From NCBI GenBank assembly GCA_005884115.1, contig VAXW01000006.1, positions 1 to 64,000 of the forward strand: a stretch of 64,000 bases of DNA, given 5' to 3'. The translations under genes were made by a program, and so were the position numbers. Source of the DNA: Actinomycetota bacterium (GTDB lineage Bacteria > Actinomycetota > Thermoleophilia > Solirubrobacterales > Solirubrobacteraceae). The first letter of the stretch is position 1. Each line of letters opens with the position of its first letter. Below the pieces are notes generated by a model. The model saw only the letters and a program-made list of their open reading frames with translations, did no database searches and had not been told where the DNA came from. Of the stretch, positions 16,955 to 24,631 are shown piece after piece.

Positions 16955-18251
16955 AGCGCGCGCACACCTCGCCCACATCGAGCTCTGCGACCGCCTCGAG
17001 CTCGGCTCGCTTGAGGTCCACGTAGGCGTCGTACAGCAGCGGGCTCATCCACGCGCGCGCCTGTTCGTCGTCGGCCAGCGCGCGCAGCGCCCCTTCGAGC
17101 GAGTCTGGCAGGCCCGCGACGCCGTAGCGCTTCATCTCGGCGGCGTCGAGCTGCGAGGGGTCGAGCTCGAGGATCGGCGGCGCCGGCAGCTGTCGGCGCA
17201 CGCCGTCGAGACCCGCGCGTACGAGCGCCCCGAGCGCGAGGTAGGGGTTCGCGGCGGCGTCCGCCGCGCGGTACTCGAGGCGCAGCTGAGGCGCCTCCTC
17301 GCCGCCCGCGAGCGAGAGCAGCGGCGGGACGCGCAGCAGCGCTTCGCGGTTGCGCTGCCCGACGCACACCGCGCCCGCGCTCCAGTGGTGCGGCGCGAGC
17401 CGCAGCGCCGAGCATGGGCTGGGCGCGCACAGCGCGCACAGCGCGCCCGCGTGCAGCAGGATTCCCGCCGCGAAGCGCTCGGCCAGCTCGCTCAGGCACG
17501 CCGGTCGGGCGCTGTCGTAGAGCAGGGGAGCCCCAGAAGAGTCCAGCAGGCTGAAGTGGATGTGCGCACCGTTTCCCGGCGCCGAGGGCTCTGCGAGTGG
17601 AGCGAAGCTCGCGCGCATGCCGTGGCGGCGCGCGATCTCGCGCACCACCTCGCGAACGACGACGCTGCGGTCGGCGCACGAGATGCCCGCAGCCGGCGCC
17701 ACCGGGATCTCGTACTGGTGATCTGCGAACTCCGCCATGAAGCGTTCCGGCTCGGCGCCGGCCTCCTGCAGTCCGGCCATGACCGTCGAGGCGAACGGCT
17801 CGGCGGCGCGCTGCGCCGCCAGCGAGAAGGGCAGCTCGGCTCGCGCGTCGCGCACGAGCTGGAACTCGTGCTCGAAGCTCGCCATCACGCGCGCGCCGAG
17901 CTCAGACTCGAGCTCGGCGAGCGCCTCGCGCAGAAACGCGCGCGGGCAGCACTCCCACGGACGGCCGTCCGTCTCGACGATGTCGCAGAGCACGAACTCC
18001 AGCGCCGTCTCGTGAGCGTCGCCCTCCAGGCGGACATGCGTTTCGGCGTCCGGGCGCAGGCGCAGGTCGCCGGTCGAGCCGAACGGGTTGACCTCCGCCA
18101 GCGGACCCAGCGGGGTGAGGGCGTGATTGGCCGGCACCCAACCGACGCCGCTGTCGAGCGAGGCGGTGAGCTCCGGCGAGGGCAGGGAGCGTCCCCGTAC
18201 GATCGCGCCCAGGTCGCAGCACACGAGCGCGACCAGGTCGAGCTGGCTCAC
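16938..18251 (-). CDS. Glutamine-synthetase-like ligase (GlnA family)
   Basis: 437 residues from the GTG at 18251, which overlaps the stop of the upstream gene as GTGA; the frame is open further but the overlap fixes the start. The GS catalytic features are present: SFEHEFQLV (first Glu of the metal site), GNGAHIHFSLLD (His loop), and RLEYRAADAAANPYLALGAL (Arg/Glu C-terminal motif). The canonical N-terminal beta-grasp domain is present but short. Such GS-like enzymes often make gamma-glutamyl amides with amines other than ammonia (gamma-glutamylpolyamine type) rather than glutamine. Its operon with an amidohydrolase and a Cys-peptidase-like protein supports a specialised role. Confidence 0.88.
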   Translation of the reverse strand: MSQLDLVALVCCDLGAIVRGRSLPSPELTASLDSGVGWVPANHALTPLGPLAEVNPFGSTGDLRLRPDAETHVRLEGDAHETALEFVLCDIVETDGRPWECCPRAFLREALAELESELGARVMASFEHEFQLVRDARAELPFSLAAQRAAEPFASTVMAGLQEAGAEPERFMAEFADHQYEIPVAPAAGISCADRSVVVREVVREIARRHGMRASFAPLAEPSAPGNGAHIHFSLLDSSGAPLLYDSARPACLSELAERFAAGILLHAGALCALCAPSPCSALRLAPHHWSAGAVCVGQRNREALLRVPPLLSLAGGEEAPQLRLEYRAADAAANPYLALGALVRAGLDGVRRQLPAPPILELDPSQLDAAEMKRYGVAGLPDSLEGALRALADDEQARAWMSPLLYDAYVDLKRAELEAVAELDVGEVCARYAAVY

Positions 18252-19090
18252 GCCAGCATCTCGCGCGCCAGCGTGCCGTTGTCCCACGCCTGCTCACGCA
18301 GGCCCAGCGTCGCCGCGCCCTCGCGCACGCGCGCAGCCTCCGCGTCGGCGACCACCACGATCGCGCCGCCCGGCGGCATCAGCGGCCGCTCGAGCGCCAG
18401 CGCCAGGCGCTCTGCGGGCTGCACGTGGACGCCCCCGCTTCCAAGCGAAGGGTAGGTGTCGGCGAGCGCATACAGCGTGCCCGAAGGCCCGCGCGCGCGT
18501 CCGAAGATGCAGCTGAAGTGGCCCACGTCCCAGTCGGGCGGGGGGCCCTGCTGCTGGCCGCTGTAGAGGTATGCGAGCAGCTCGGGCAGCGGCGCCCGTG
18601 AGCCCCACAGCTGGCGCGTTGCGAGGTTCGCGACGATTGCCGCCGAGGGCTCGCACGAGAGCGCGAGCTCGAAGACGCCCTCGAGTGCGCGCGCGCTCCA
18701 CGGGCCGCTGAAGGGAAGCGCCGCCAGCGACCCGCCCGAGAGCTCCTCGATCGCGTGCGCGAGACCGGCCGCCGTCGTGCCCGAAACAGCCGCGTCGTCG
18801 ATCAGCGGCGGCGAGATGCGATAGTCGCGCCGGCCATGCTCGCCGGCCGGCAGGCAGCGCGGGTCGGCAACCCGCGAGACGACGCTACCGGCGACCGCCG
18901 CCACCGCGTCCTGGTCGAGCGGCTCGCCCTGCTGCTCGAGCACCCCGCCCGCGCGAAGAGCTAGCGCGCCGCAGAACGCCCCGCACAGGTCATCGCGCTG
19001 GGGCAGTTCCTCGGCGTGGGCGTCGAGCAGGGCCCGCGCGCCTGGAAGCAGCGCGACCTCGATCTGCCCGGGCGCAGGCAACGCGTCCAT
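18248..19090 (-). CDS. Conserved protein with a C39/papain-like Cys-His-Asp pattern
   Basis: 280 residues, first gene of the operon with GS-like and M20 genes. No firm family name (possibly DUF6885, from memory). The pattern QRDDLCGAFCGALALRA (Cys36 preceded by a polar Gln/Asp stretch), GHFSCIFGRARG (His191) and GTLYALADTYPS (Asp211) has the order and spacing of the catalytic triad in C39-like cysteine peptidases or transglutaminase-like folds. The protein has no signal peptide, so it would act in the cytoplasm. A role in cutting or transferring acyl groups linked to the ligase product is conceivable but unproven. Confidence 0.65.
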   Translation of the reverse strand: MDALPAPGQIEVALLPGARALLDAHAEELPQRDDLCGAFCGALALRAGGVLEQQGEPLDQDAVAAVAGSVVSRVADPRCLPAGEHGRRDYRISPPLIDDAAVSGTTAAGLAHAIEELSGGSLAALPFSGPWSARALEGVFELALSCEPSAAIVANLATRQLWGSRAPLPELLAYLYSGQQQGPPPDWDVGHFSCIFGRARGPSGTLYALADTYPSLGSGGVHVQPAERLALALERPLMPPGGAIVVVADAEAARVREGAATLGLREQAWDNGTLAREMLA

Positions 19091-19125
19091 CGGGGCTAAG
19101 GGATAGCAAACCGCCTGCCGATGAG

Positions 19126-21465
19126 GTGCTCGTGACCTCCTCCGCTTGCCCGCCCGGCTCGGCTGTCGTGCGGCGTCCGAGATCGGCCGCTGCGCGCACG
19201 CTCGTCTCGCTGCTCGCCGGCTTCACGCTCGCCCTGCTCGCGTTCACCGCCGCGCCTGCCGCGGCGCGGATCACCGTCGTCCCGCCCGCCGAAGTCGGCC
19301 TGCAGCCGCGGGTCTCCAACTTCGACTACGTCGGGCTGGTGAAGGTCAACGAACAACTGCAAGTCTTCGAAAACCCGACGCCCGAATCGTTCTCCAACCC
19401 GGAAGGCCGCCCGGTCGTGCACGGGAGTCAGGTCTTCGTCATCTACTGGGACCCACAGGACTACTACCACGGCGACTGGCAGAACCTGATCGATGACTTC
19501 GTGCACCGCATGGGTGTAGAAAGCGGCTCGCTGGGCAACGTGTTCGCGCTCGAGGCGCAGTACACCGACACCTCGAACACGCCGGCGGTCAACCGCGCGA
19601 CGTTCCGTGGTGCCTACACCGACACCCACCCCTACCCCGAAGCCGGCTGCACCGACCCGCGGCCTCTGTACCCGAACAAAGCGCACAAAATCAAAGCGCT
19701 CGCTTGCCTCACCGACCAGCAGATCCGCCAGGAGCTCGAAGCCTTCATCCCAGCTCACAACCTGCCCAAGGGGATGAGCTCGATCTTCTACGTCCTGCTG
19801 CCGCCCGGCGCGACCGTGTGCCTCGACGAAGGCGGCGAAAGCGGTCACTGCTCGGACTACTCGGCCTCGATTGAAGAACAGAAAGCGCAGCAGTACGCGA
19901 GCGCAAGCTACGAAAACAGCTTCTGCAGCTACCACGCCGCCATCAACCCCGGCGCACCGCCGGTTGGCGGCCCGGAAACGGTCCTATACGGCGTCATTCC
20001 CTGGACCGCCGGAGGCGTCGGGGACGGTCAGCTCGCGCAGGCTGACGAGGGCGAGGCTTACGCGTGCCAGGACGGCGGCTTCAACCGCGACCCCTCCAAC
20101 AAACCGCTCGAACAGCACGAGTCCGTCGTGCCCCTGGAACCCAAAGAACCTGAATTCTCCGAACTCTCGACCCAGGGCCAGGAAGCGCTGTTGCGCGCGA
20201 ACGAACCCAGCGGCCCCCATGTGCAGGAGCCCAACCAGGCCGAGTGCCCGACGGCCGACGGCTTCTGCGACCAGGGCTTGGCCGACGTGATCATCAACCA
20301 GATCGCGGTCGAGCAGCAGAACATCGTCACCAACCCGCTGCTGAACGCGTGGCACGACGAAACCGGCAACGAGGCCACCGACGAGTGCCGCAACTTCTTC
20401 GCCGACATCCTCGGCGGCACCAAGAAGGCCGAAGAAGAGACCGGCGCCGGCACGCTCTTCAACCAGATCCTCCAGGGACACTTCTACTACGTGAACACGG
20501 CCTTCAACCTGGCCGCGCAGAGGCTCAACTATCCGGGCGTGCCCTGCATGACGGGCGCGGCGCTCGACCCCAAATTCACTGCGCCCAACGCCGTCGGCGC
20601 AGGTGACACCGTCACCTTCGACGGCATGGAGTCCGGCATCACGATGAACGCCGCCGTGCGCTACGGCGAAGGCGGGAAACCCGAAAACAACTACGCCAAA
20701 TACGCGTGGAACTTCGGCGACGGCTCGGCTGAAGTCACGGGCTATGCACCCGGGACGCCCCCGTGCGAAGAAGAATGGCTCTCGCCCTGTGCGGCGAGCG
20801 TCTCGCACTCCTTCCAGTACGGCGGCACCTACAACGTCGTGCTGAGGGTGACAGACGTCGCCGGCAACGTCGCCAGCGCGAGCCGGCTCCTCGAAGTGAT
20901 CGGCCCGCCGCCGCCCTCGAGCGTCGGCGGTGGCGGAGGCGGCGGCGGCAGCTCCGAAGGCGGCTCGGGTTCCAGCTCCGGTGGCTCGGGCAGCGGTTCG
21001 GGCGCCAGCACCACCTCGACGGTTAGCGGCAGCGGCTCTTCCTCCTCGGGCGGCGGCGGCGGTAGTGGCTCGGGTTCGCACCGCAGCCCCGTAGCGCGCG
21101 CCGCGATCGTCTCGCGCAAGCTGCACGCGGCGGTGCGCAAAGGCGTGCTCGTGAGTTACTTCGTCTCAGAACAGGTGGCCGGCCGCGCCCAGCTGCTCAT
21201 CGCCACCTCGCTCGCCAAGCGCCTCGGCCTGCACGGCTCGCACGCGAGCGGGCTTCCCGCCGGCACGCCGCCGCAGACCGTGATCGGCACGGGCATCCTC
21301 GTGACTACCAAGGGCGGCACCAGCACGCTTCGGATCCAGCTCTCGAAGAGGGCCGCCGCCCGCCTCGCGCGCCTGCACAAGGCGTCCTTCACGCTGCTCG
21401 TGCTCGTGCGCAACGCCTCCGGCGGCACCGCCACCGTCGTGAGCGCCGCCTCGCTATCGGGCTGA
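19126..21465 (+). CDS. Large secreted protein with EXORDIUM-like and PKD domains
   Basis: 779 residues, GTG start. Signal peptide over about residues 17-47. Residues about 80-440 resemble the phosphate-induced/EXORDIUM-type domain: GSQVFVIYWDPQDYYHGDW near the front and TNPLLNAWHDETGNEATDEC near the end. The metal-like SHELAE block that precedes NPLxNAW in relatives reads NQIAVEQQN, so the His and Glu residues are not kept. A PKD domain follows (about 495-590, WNFGDGSAEVTGY), then a Gly/Ser-rich linker of about 65 residues and a C-terminal beta domain. Codon use differs from neighbours: Glu is almost always GAA and Lys often AAA. Function unknown; extracellular. Confidence 0.75.
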   Translation: MLVTSSACPPGSAVVRRPRSAAARTLVSLLAGFTLALLAFTAAPAAARITVVPPAEVGLQPRVSNFDYVGLVKVNEQLQVFENPTPESFSNPEGRPVVHGSQVFVIYWDPQDYYHGDWQNLIDDFVHRMGVESGSLGNVFALEAQYTDTSNTPAVNRATFRGAYTDTHPYPEAGCTDPRPLYPNKAHKIKALACLTDQQIRQELEAFIPAHNLPKGMSSIFYVLLPPGATVCLDEGGESGHCSDYSASIEEQKAQQYASASYENSFCSYHAAINPGAPPVGGPETVLYGVIPWTAGGVGDGQLAQADEGEAYACQDGGFNRDPSNKPLEQHESVVPLEPKEPEFSELSTQGQEALLRANEPSGPHVQEPNQAECPTADGFCDQGLADVIINQIAVEQQNIVTNPLLNAWHDETGNEATDECRNFFADILGGTKKAEEETGAGTLFNQILQGHFYYVNTAFNLAAQRLNYPGVPCMTGAALDPKFTAPNAVGAGDTVTFDGMESGITMNAAVRYGEGGKPENNYAKYAWNFGDGSAEVTGYAPGTPPCEEEWLSPCAASVSHSFQYGGTYNVVLRVTDVAGNVASASRLLEVIGPPPPSSVGGGGGGGGSSEGGSGSSSGGSGSGSGASTTSTVSGSGSSSSGGGGGSGSGSHRSPVARAAIVSRKLHAAVRKGVLVSYFVSEQVAGRAQLLIATSLAKRLGLHGSHASGLPAGTPPQTVIGTGILVTTKGGTSTLRIQLSKRAAARLARLHKASFTLLVLVRNASGGTATVVSAASLSG

Positions 21466-21541
21466 GGACGCTCTCGCCTTTGAGGAGGCCGTCGCCGCCG
21501 CTCCCAGCGGCTCGCCGGCCAGAGGGAAGGGCAGCGGCCGG

Positions 21542-22426
21542 CTAGAAGCCCGGCCAGTGGCGAGCCGCAAAGCCGCTGTTGTCGCGCGCGGCCACCTGCC
21601 AGCGCGAGGCGTAGATGCCGCTGCGACCCGACGTGTCGTAGCGCACCCCGTCGACGTACATGTAGGTATGGCCGGCGTTTGCGAACACGGTGATGTAGCG
21701 CCCCGGTCCGGGCGCACCCCATCTCTCCAGTTCGCCGGAGGTCACGGGCGCGCTGAGCAGCCCGCCGGCGGCGAGCGCGTAGCTGACCGAGCCCGAGCAG
21801 TCATAGGCGCTGTCGACGAACGATCCGTGGCCGCCGCCGAACACGTATGGAAAGTCGGCGATCGCGTTGGCGCCTGCGATCACCCGCTGCACGACTTCGG
21901 GGACGCCCGCGGGGATCGGGATGGTGCCGTTTCCGCCGATCGAGCCGCCTCCGGGGACCGCCTGCAGGCGCAGCTGCGCTTTGCGTCGCGCGGCGCGTTC
22001 GACCGCCTGCATCTGGGCCAGCTCTTCGCGCACTTCCGCGTCCGAGGGCGCTCCCGCGGCGACGATCGCTTCGCCTGCCTTTGCCGGCGCGGCAGCCGAC
22101 CGGCGCCGCGCCGAGTCCGGAGCGGGGAAGCTGCGCGATTCCTCTGGGTCCGCGACCTCGACGGGATGTCCGCTCGAGGACGTGCTCGCAGACGCGGCGC
22201 GAGGAGCCGCGCTGGCACCTGTCGCGGCGGTCGCACCTCGAGCGGATCGGGCAGGGGCGTGTGCTCCGGGCCGGGCGCGCGCCGGGCGTGAGCCGCCGCC
22301 CGCGGTGAGGATCAACACGAGCGCCAGAGCCGCCAGGCCGGCGGCGCTGGTGGCGATGAGCTGGACGCGGCTCGGGAGGCGCCTGCGCCTGCCGGGCGCC
22401 TGACGAGCATGAGTCGTGTCCGCCAC
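21542..22426 (-). CDS. Membrane-anchored NlpC/P60-type peptidoglycan hydrolase
   Basis: 294 residues, GTG start. A basic N-terminus and a hydrophobic helix (about 21-43) anchor or export it; a long Ala/Ser/Pro-rich segment with a helical part (about 125-155) precedes the NlpC/P60 domain (about 165-290). The catalytic Cys lies in YDCSGSVSYAL (about residue 210) and the His in NAGHTYMYVDGVRYD (about 250). Expected to cut peptide cross-links in peptidoglycan. TAGCCT 7 nt before the GTG suggests leaderless transcription. It converges with the EXORDIUM-like gene. Confidence 0.85.
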   Translation of the reverse strand: MADTTHARQAPGRRRRLPSRVQLIATSAAGLAALALVLILTAGGGSRPARARPGAHAPARSARGATAATGASAAPRAASASTSSSGHPVEVADPEESRSFPAPDSARRRSAAAPAKAGEAIVAAGAPSDAEVREELAQMQAVERAARRKAQLRLQAVPGGGSIGGNGTIPIPAGVPEVVQRVIAGANAIADFPYVFGGGHGSFVDSAYDCSGSVSYALAAGGLLSAPVTSGELERWGAPGPGRYITVFANAGHTYMYVDGVRYDTSGRSGIYASRWQVAARDNSGFAARHWPGF

Positions 22427-22433
22427 TGCTGCA

Positions 22434-22439
22434 AGGCTA
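22434..22439 (-). promoter_or_regulatory. -10 box (TAGCCT) of the NlpC/P60 gene
   Basis: On the minus strand TAGCCT ends 7 nt before the GTG at 22426 with no Shine-Dalgarno between. Confidence 0.45.
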
Positions 22440-22530
22440 GCGGGGATCGACCGCCGCGCCGCCGCTAAGCTTCGCCTTTCCCCGCGAGGTTAGCTCGGCC
22501 CGGCGGCCGGCTGCCGCGCTGGCGCTCAGC

Positions 22531-22536
22531 TACCCT
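22531..22536 (+). promoter_or_regulatory. -10 box (TACCCT) of the GtrA gene
   Basis: TACCCT ends 6 nt before the ATG at 22543, no ribosome site seen; leaderless pattern. Confidence 0.45.
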
Positions 22537-22542
22537 TCCCCG

Positions 22543-23052
22543 ATGCCCGACGAGGCCACGGCCGTGGACATTCACACCGGGAACATCGCCCGATCGGTGC
22601 CGATCAGGCCTCACCTCCGTCTTCTGCACGGCCTGCGCAAGCCTGCCAACTGGCTACAGCTCGTGCGCTTCGGGATCGTCGGCGGCGTCGGCTTCGTGGT
22701 CAACATCGCCGTGTATGCACTGTGCGTCCACGCACTCGCGATCGACTACCACGTGGCCGCCGTGATCGCGTGGACGGTGGCCGTTATCAACAACTTCGTG
22801 CTCAACCGCCACTGGACGTTCGACGCGCGCGACGGGCGCGCGAGCTTCCAGGCGCCGCGCTTCTTCCTCGTCAGCCTCATCGCGCTCGGCGCGAGCCTGC
22901 TGATGCTGGTGCTGCTCGTCGAGGTCGTCGGGCTGCCGAAGGTCCCGGCCCAGGCGCTCGCGGTAGCCGCCTCGATGCCGCTGAACTTCCTGGGCAACAA
23001 GCTGTGGAGCTTCAGCGCGGGCGCCCTCGAGGGGTACCGCACGGCGCGCTGA
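22543..23052 (+). CDS. GtrA family membrane protein
   Basis: 169 residues with four membrane helices after a 35-residue cytoplasmic N-terminus. GtrA signatures: QLVRFGIVGGVGFVVNIAVY (helix 1), AVINNFVLNRHWTFDAR (end of helix 2), and NFLGNKLWSFS at the C-terminus. The family is thought to flip or escort lipid-linked sugars, for example undecaprenyl-phosphate-glucose, for surface glycan decoration. It stands alone upstream of the bifunctional nuclease gene. Confidence 0.9.
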   Translation: MPDEATAVDIHTGNIARSVPIRPHLRLLHGLRKPANWLQLVRFGIVGGVGFVVNIAVYALCVHALAIDYHVAAVIAWTVAVINNFVLNRHWTFDARDGRASFQAPRFFLVSLIALGASLLMLVLLVEVVGLPKVPAQALAVAASMPLNFLGNKLWSFSAGALEGYRTAR

Positions 23053-23091
23053 GGGCGGGCGCGACGCCCTCGCGCGCTCTCGGCGTGTACC

Positions 23092-23097
23092 TATACT
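23092..23097 (+). promoter_or_regulatory. -10 box (TATACT) of the bifunctional nuclease gene
   Basis: TATACT matches the consensus in five of six positions and lies 27 nt before the GTG at 23125, leaving room for a short leader with a GGAGG ribosome site. No clear -35 element. Confidence 0.45.
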
Positions 23098-23124
23098 CTG
23101 CCTCTCCCCCCTCGGAGGATACGC

Positions 23125-23616
23125 GTGCAGGAGATGGTCATCTATGGCGTCAGCTTCGACATGGTTGGCAAGCAGCCGATCGTGCTCCTGAAGACTGTCG
23201 ACGGCAACAAGTTCCTCCCTATCTGGATCGGGCATCCCGAGGCGGCGTCGATCCTCATGAAGCTCCAGGGCGCGGGTACGCCGAGGCCGATGACGCATGA
23301 TCTGCTCTCCGAGATCCTCGGCGAGCTCGACGTCAACTGCACGCAGGTGTCGGTGACCGAGCTGCGCGAGAACACCTTCTTCGCCACGATCACGCTCACC
23401 GTGGGCGGCCGGGAGCTGGAGATCGACTCCCGCCCCAGCGACGCAATAGCTCTTGCGGTGCGCTGCAGCGCGCCGATCTACGCAGCCGAGGAGGTGATCG
23501 CCGAGTCGGCGATCGAGTTCGAGCACGACGTTGAGGAGTCCGAGGACGTCGTGGAGAAGTTCAAGGAGTTCCTCGACGAGGTCTCGCCCGAGGACTTCGC
23601 GGCCGGCGACTCCTGA
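23125..23616 (+). CDS. Bifunctional nuclease family protein (DUF151)
   Basis: 163 residues, GTG with GGAGG 8 nt upstream. The DUF151 core is clear: LKTVDGNKFLPIWIGHPEA, MTHDLLSEILGELD and IDSRPSDAIALAVRCSAPIY, followed by an acidic tail. Members are reported with DNase/RNase activity in plants and are widespread in actinobacteria, often near folate or translation genes, with the bacterial role unsettled. It converges with ddl 12 bp downstream. Confidence 0.93.
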   Translation: MQEMVIYGVSFDMVGKQPIVLLKTVDGNKFLPIWIGHPEAASILMKLQGAGTPRPMTHDLLSEILGELDVNCTQVSVTELRENTFFATITLTVGGRELEIDSRPSDAIALAVRCSAPIYAAEEVIAESAIEFEHDVEESEDVVEKFKEFLDEVSPEDFAAGDS

Positions 23617-23628
23617 GCCGGACCGCCG

Positions 23629-24618
23629 CTAACGCTCGCGCGCCCAGGCGCTGGCGAGCACACGCTCGACCAGCTGATCGAAGGAGATCCCTGCGGCGTC
23701 GGCTGCCTGTGGCAGCAGGCTCGTCTCGGTCATCCCTGGCACGACGTTGGTCTCCAGCACCCACAGCTCGCCGCTTCGCTCCTCGAGCATCAGATCGACG
23801 CGCGCCACGCCCCGGCACCCGAGAAGCTCGTACACGGACAGCGCGAGCTCCTGAGCCCTCGCAGTAGTCGCCGGCTCGAGCTCCGCCGGACACACGAACG
23901 TGGTCATTCCGATCTCGTAGCGCGACTGGAAGTCGTAGAAGTCCTCCTCCCGCGGGACAGCCTCGACGACCGGCAGAGCCAGTGGCCGAGCCGAGGACGG
24001 GCCGTCGCTGGAGGAGGCCTCGTCGGATTCGAGTACCGAGACGGCGAGATCGCGACCCTCGACGTAGCGCTCGATGAGCACCTTCTGGTCATATGAGAAG
24101 GCGCCCACGAGCGCGCTCGGGAGCTCTTCGCTCGAGCGCGCGAACTTGACCCCCAGAGCCGAGCCCTGGCTGGCGGGCTTGACGACCAGGGGAAACCCGA
24201 GCGCCCTCTCGATGTCCGACAGCAGGGCGGCGGCCCCCAGCTCCTTGATCGACTCCTCGCGCACGGAGTGGAAGTCGGGTGTCGGAACGCCCGCCTCGCG
24301 CATCAGGTACTTGGCCAGGACCTTGTCGGTGCACCGCGTGCAGGCCGCTGGCCCAGAGCCGGTGTAGGGGATCCCGATCGCTTCCAGCAGCTGCTGGATC
24401 GTGCCGTCCTCCCCCTCGCGTCCGTGCAGCGCGATGAACGCGGCATCGGGGCGCGCTCGCTGCAGCTCGGCGACAAGCTCCGGGCCCACGTCGAGCGCGA
24501 TCACCTCGTGCCCGAGCCGGGTGAGCGCCTCCTGGGCGTGCGCGCCCGAGCGCAGCGACACCTTGCGCTCGAGCGAGCGCCCGCCCTTGAGCACGGCCAC
24601 CTTGCGCGCGGCGGTCAT
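23629..24618 (-). CDS. ddl: D-alanine--D-alanine ligase
   Basis: 329 residues from the ATG at 24618, 13 nt after the aminotransferase stop; the frame is open much further upstream but the family N-terminus (KVAVLKGGRSLERKVSLRSG) sets the start. ATP-grasp features: HGREGEDGTIQ (central), KPASQGSALGVKFA, and the metal/ATP site DLMLEERSGELWVLETNVVPGMTE. It makes the D-Ala-D-Ala dipeptide for peptidoglycan in the cytoplasm. A 30-residue insertion near residue 225 (rich in Ser/Ala/Glu) is unusual. Likely cotranscribed with the aminotransferase gene. Confidence 0.95.
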   Translation of the reverse strand: MTAARKVAVLKGGRSLERKVSLRSGAHAQEALTRLGHEVIALDVGPELVAELQRARPDAAFIALHGREGEDGTIQQLLEAIGIPYTGSGPAACTRCTDKVLAKYLMREAGVPTPDFHSVREESIKELGAAALLSDIERALGFPLVVKPASQGSALGVKFARSSEELPSALVGAFSYDQKVLIERYVEGRDLAVSVLESDEASSSDGPSSARPLALPVVEAVPREEDFYDFQSRYEIGMTTFVCPAELEPATTARAQELALSVYELLGCRGVARVDLMLEERSGELWVLETNVVPGMTETSLLPQAADAAGISFDQLVERVLASAWARER

Positions 24619-24631
24619 TTGCGTGCCGTGT

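Noticed and set aside
20930..21090. Tandem repeat in the Gly/Ser-rich linker of the secreted protein
   Set aside because: Simple low-complexity coding sequence, not a phased DNA repeat.
19984..21126. Long minus-strand frame over the EXORDIUM-like gene
   Set aside because: Antisense shadow typical of GC-rich coding DNA; the plus frame has clear domains and a signal peptide.
22478..22542. Possible second c-di-AMP riboswitch before the NlpC/P60 gene (GAGCTAACCTCGC on the minus strand)
   Set aside because: Only the 3' signature is present; the GGGGGA and GGGGCGA blocks are missing and a TAGCCT box 7 nt before the start suggests a leaderless mRNA.
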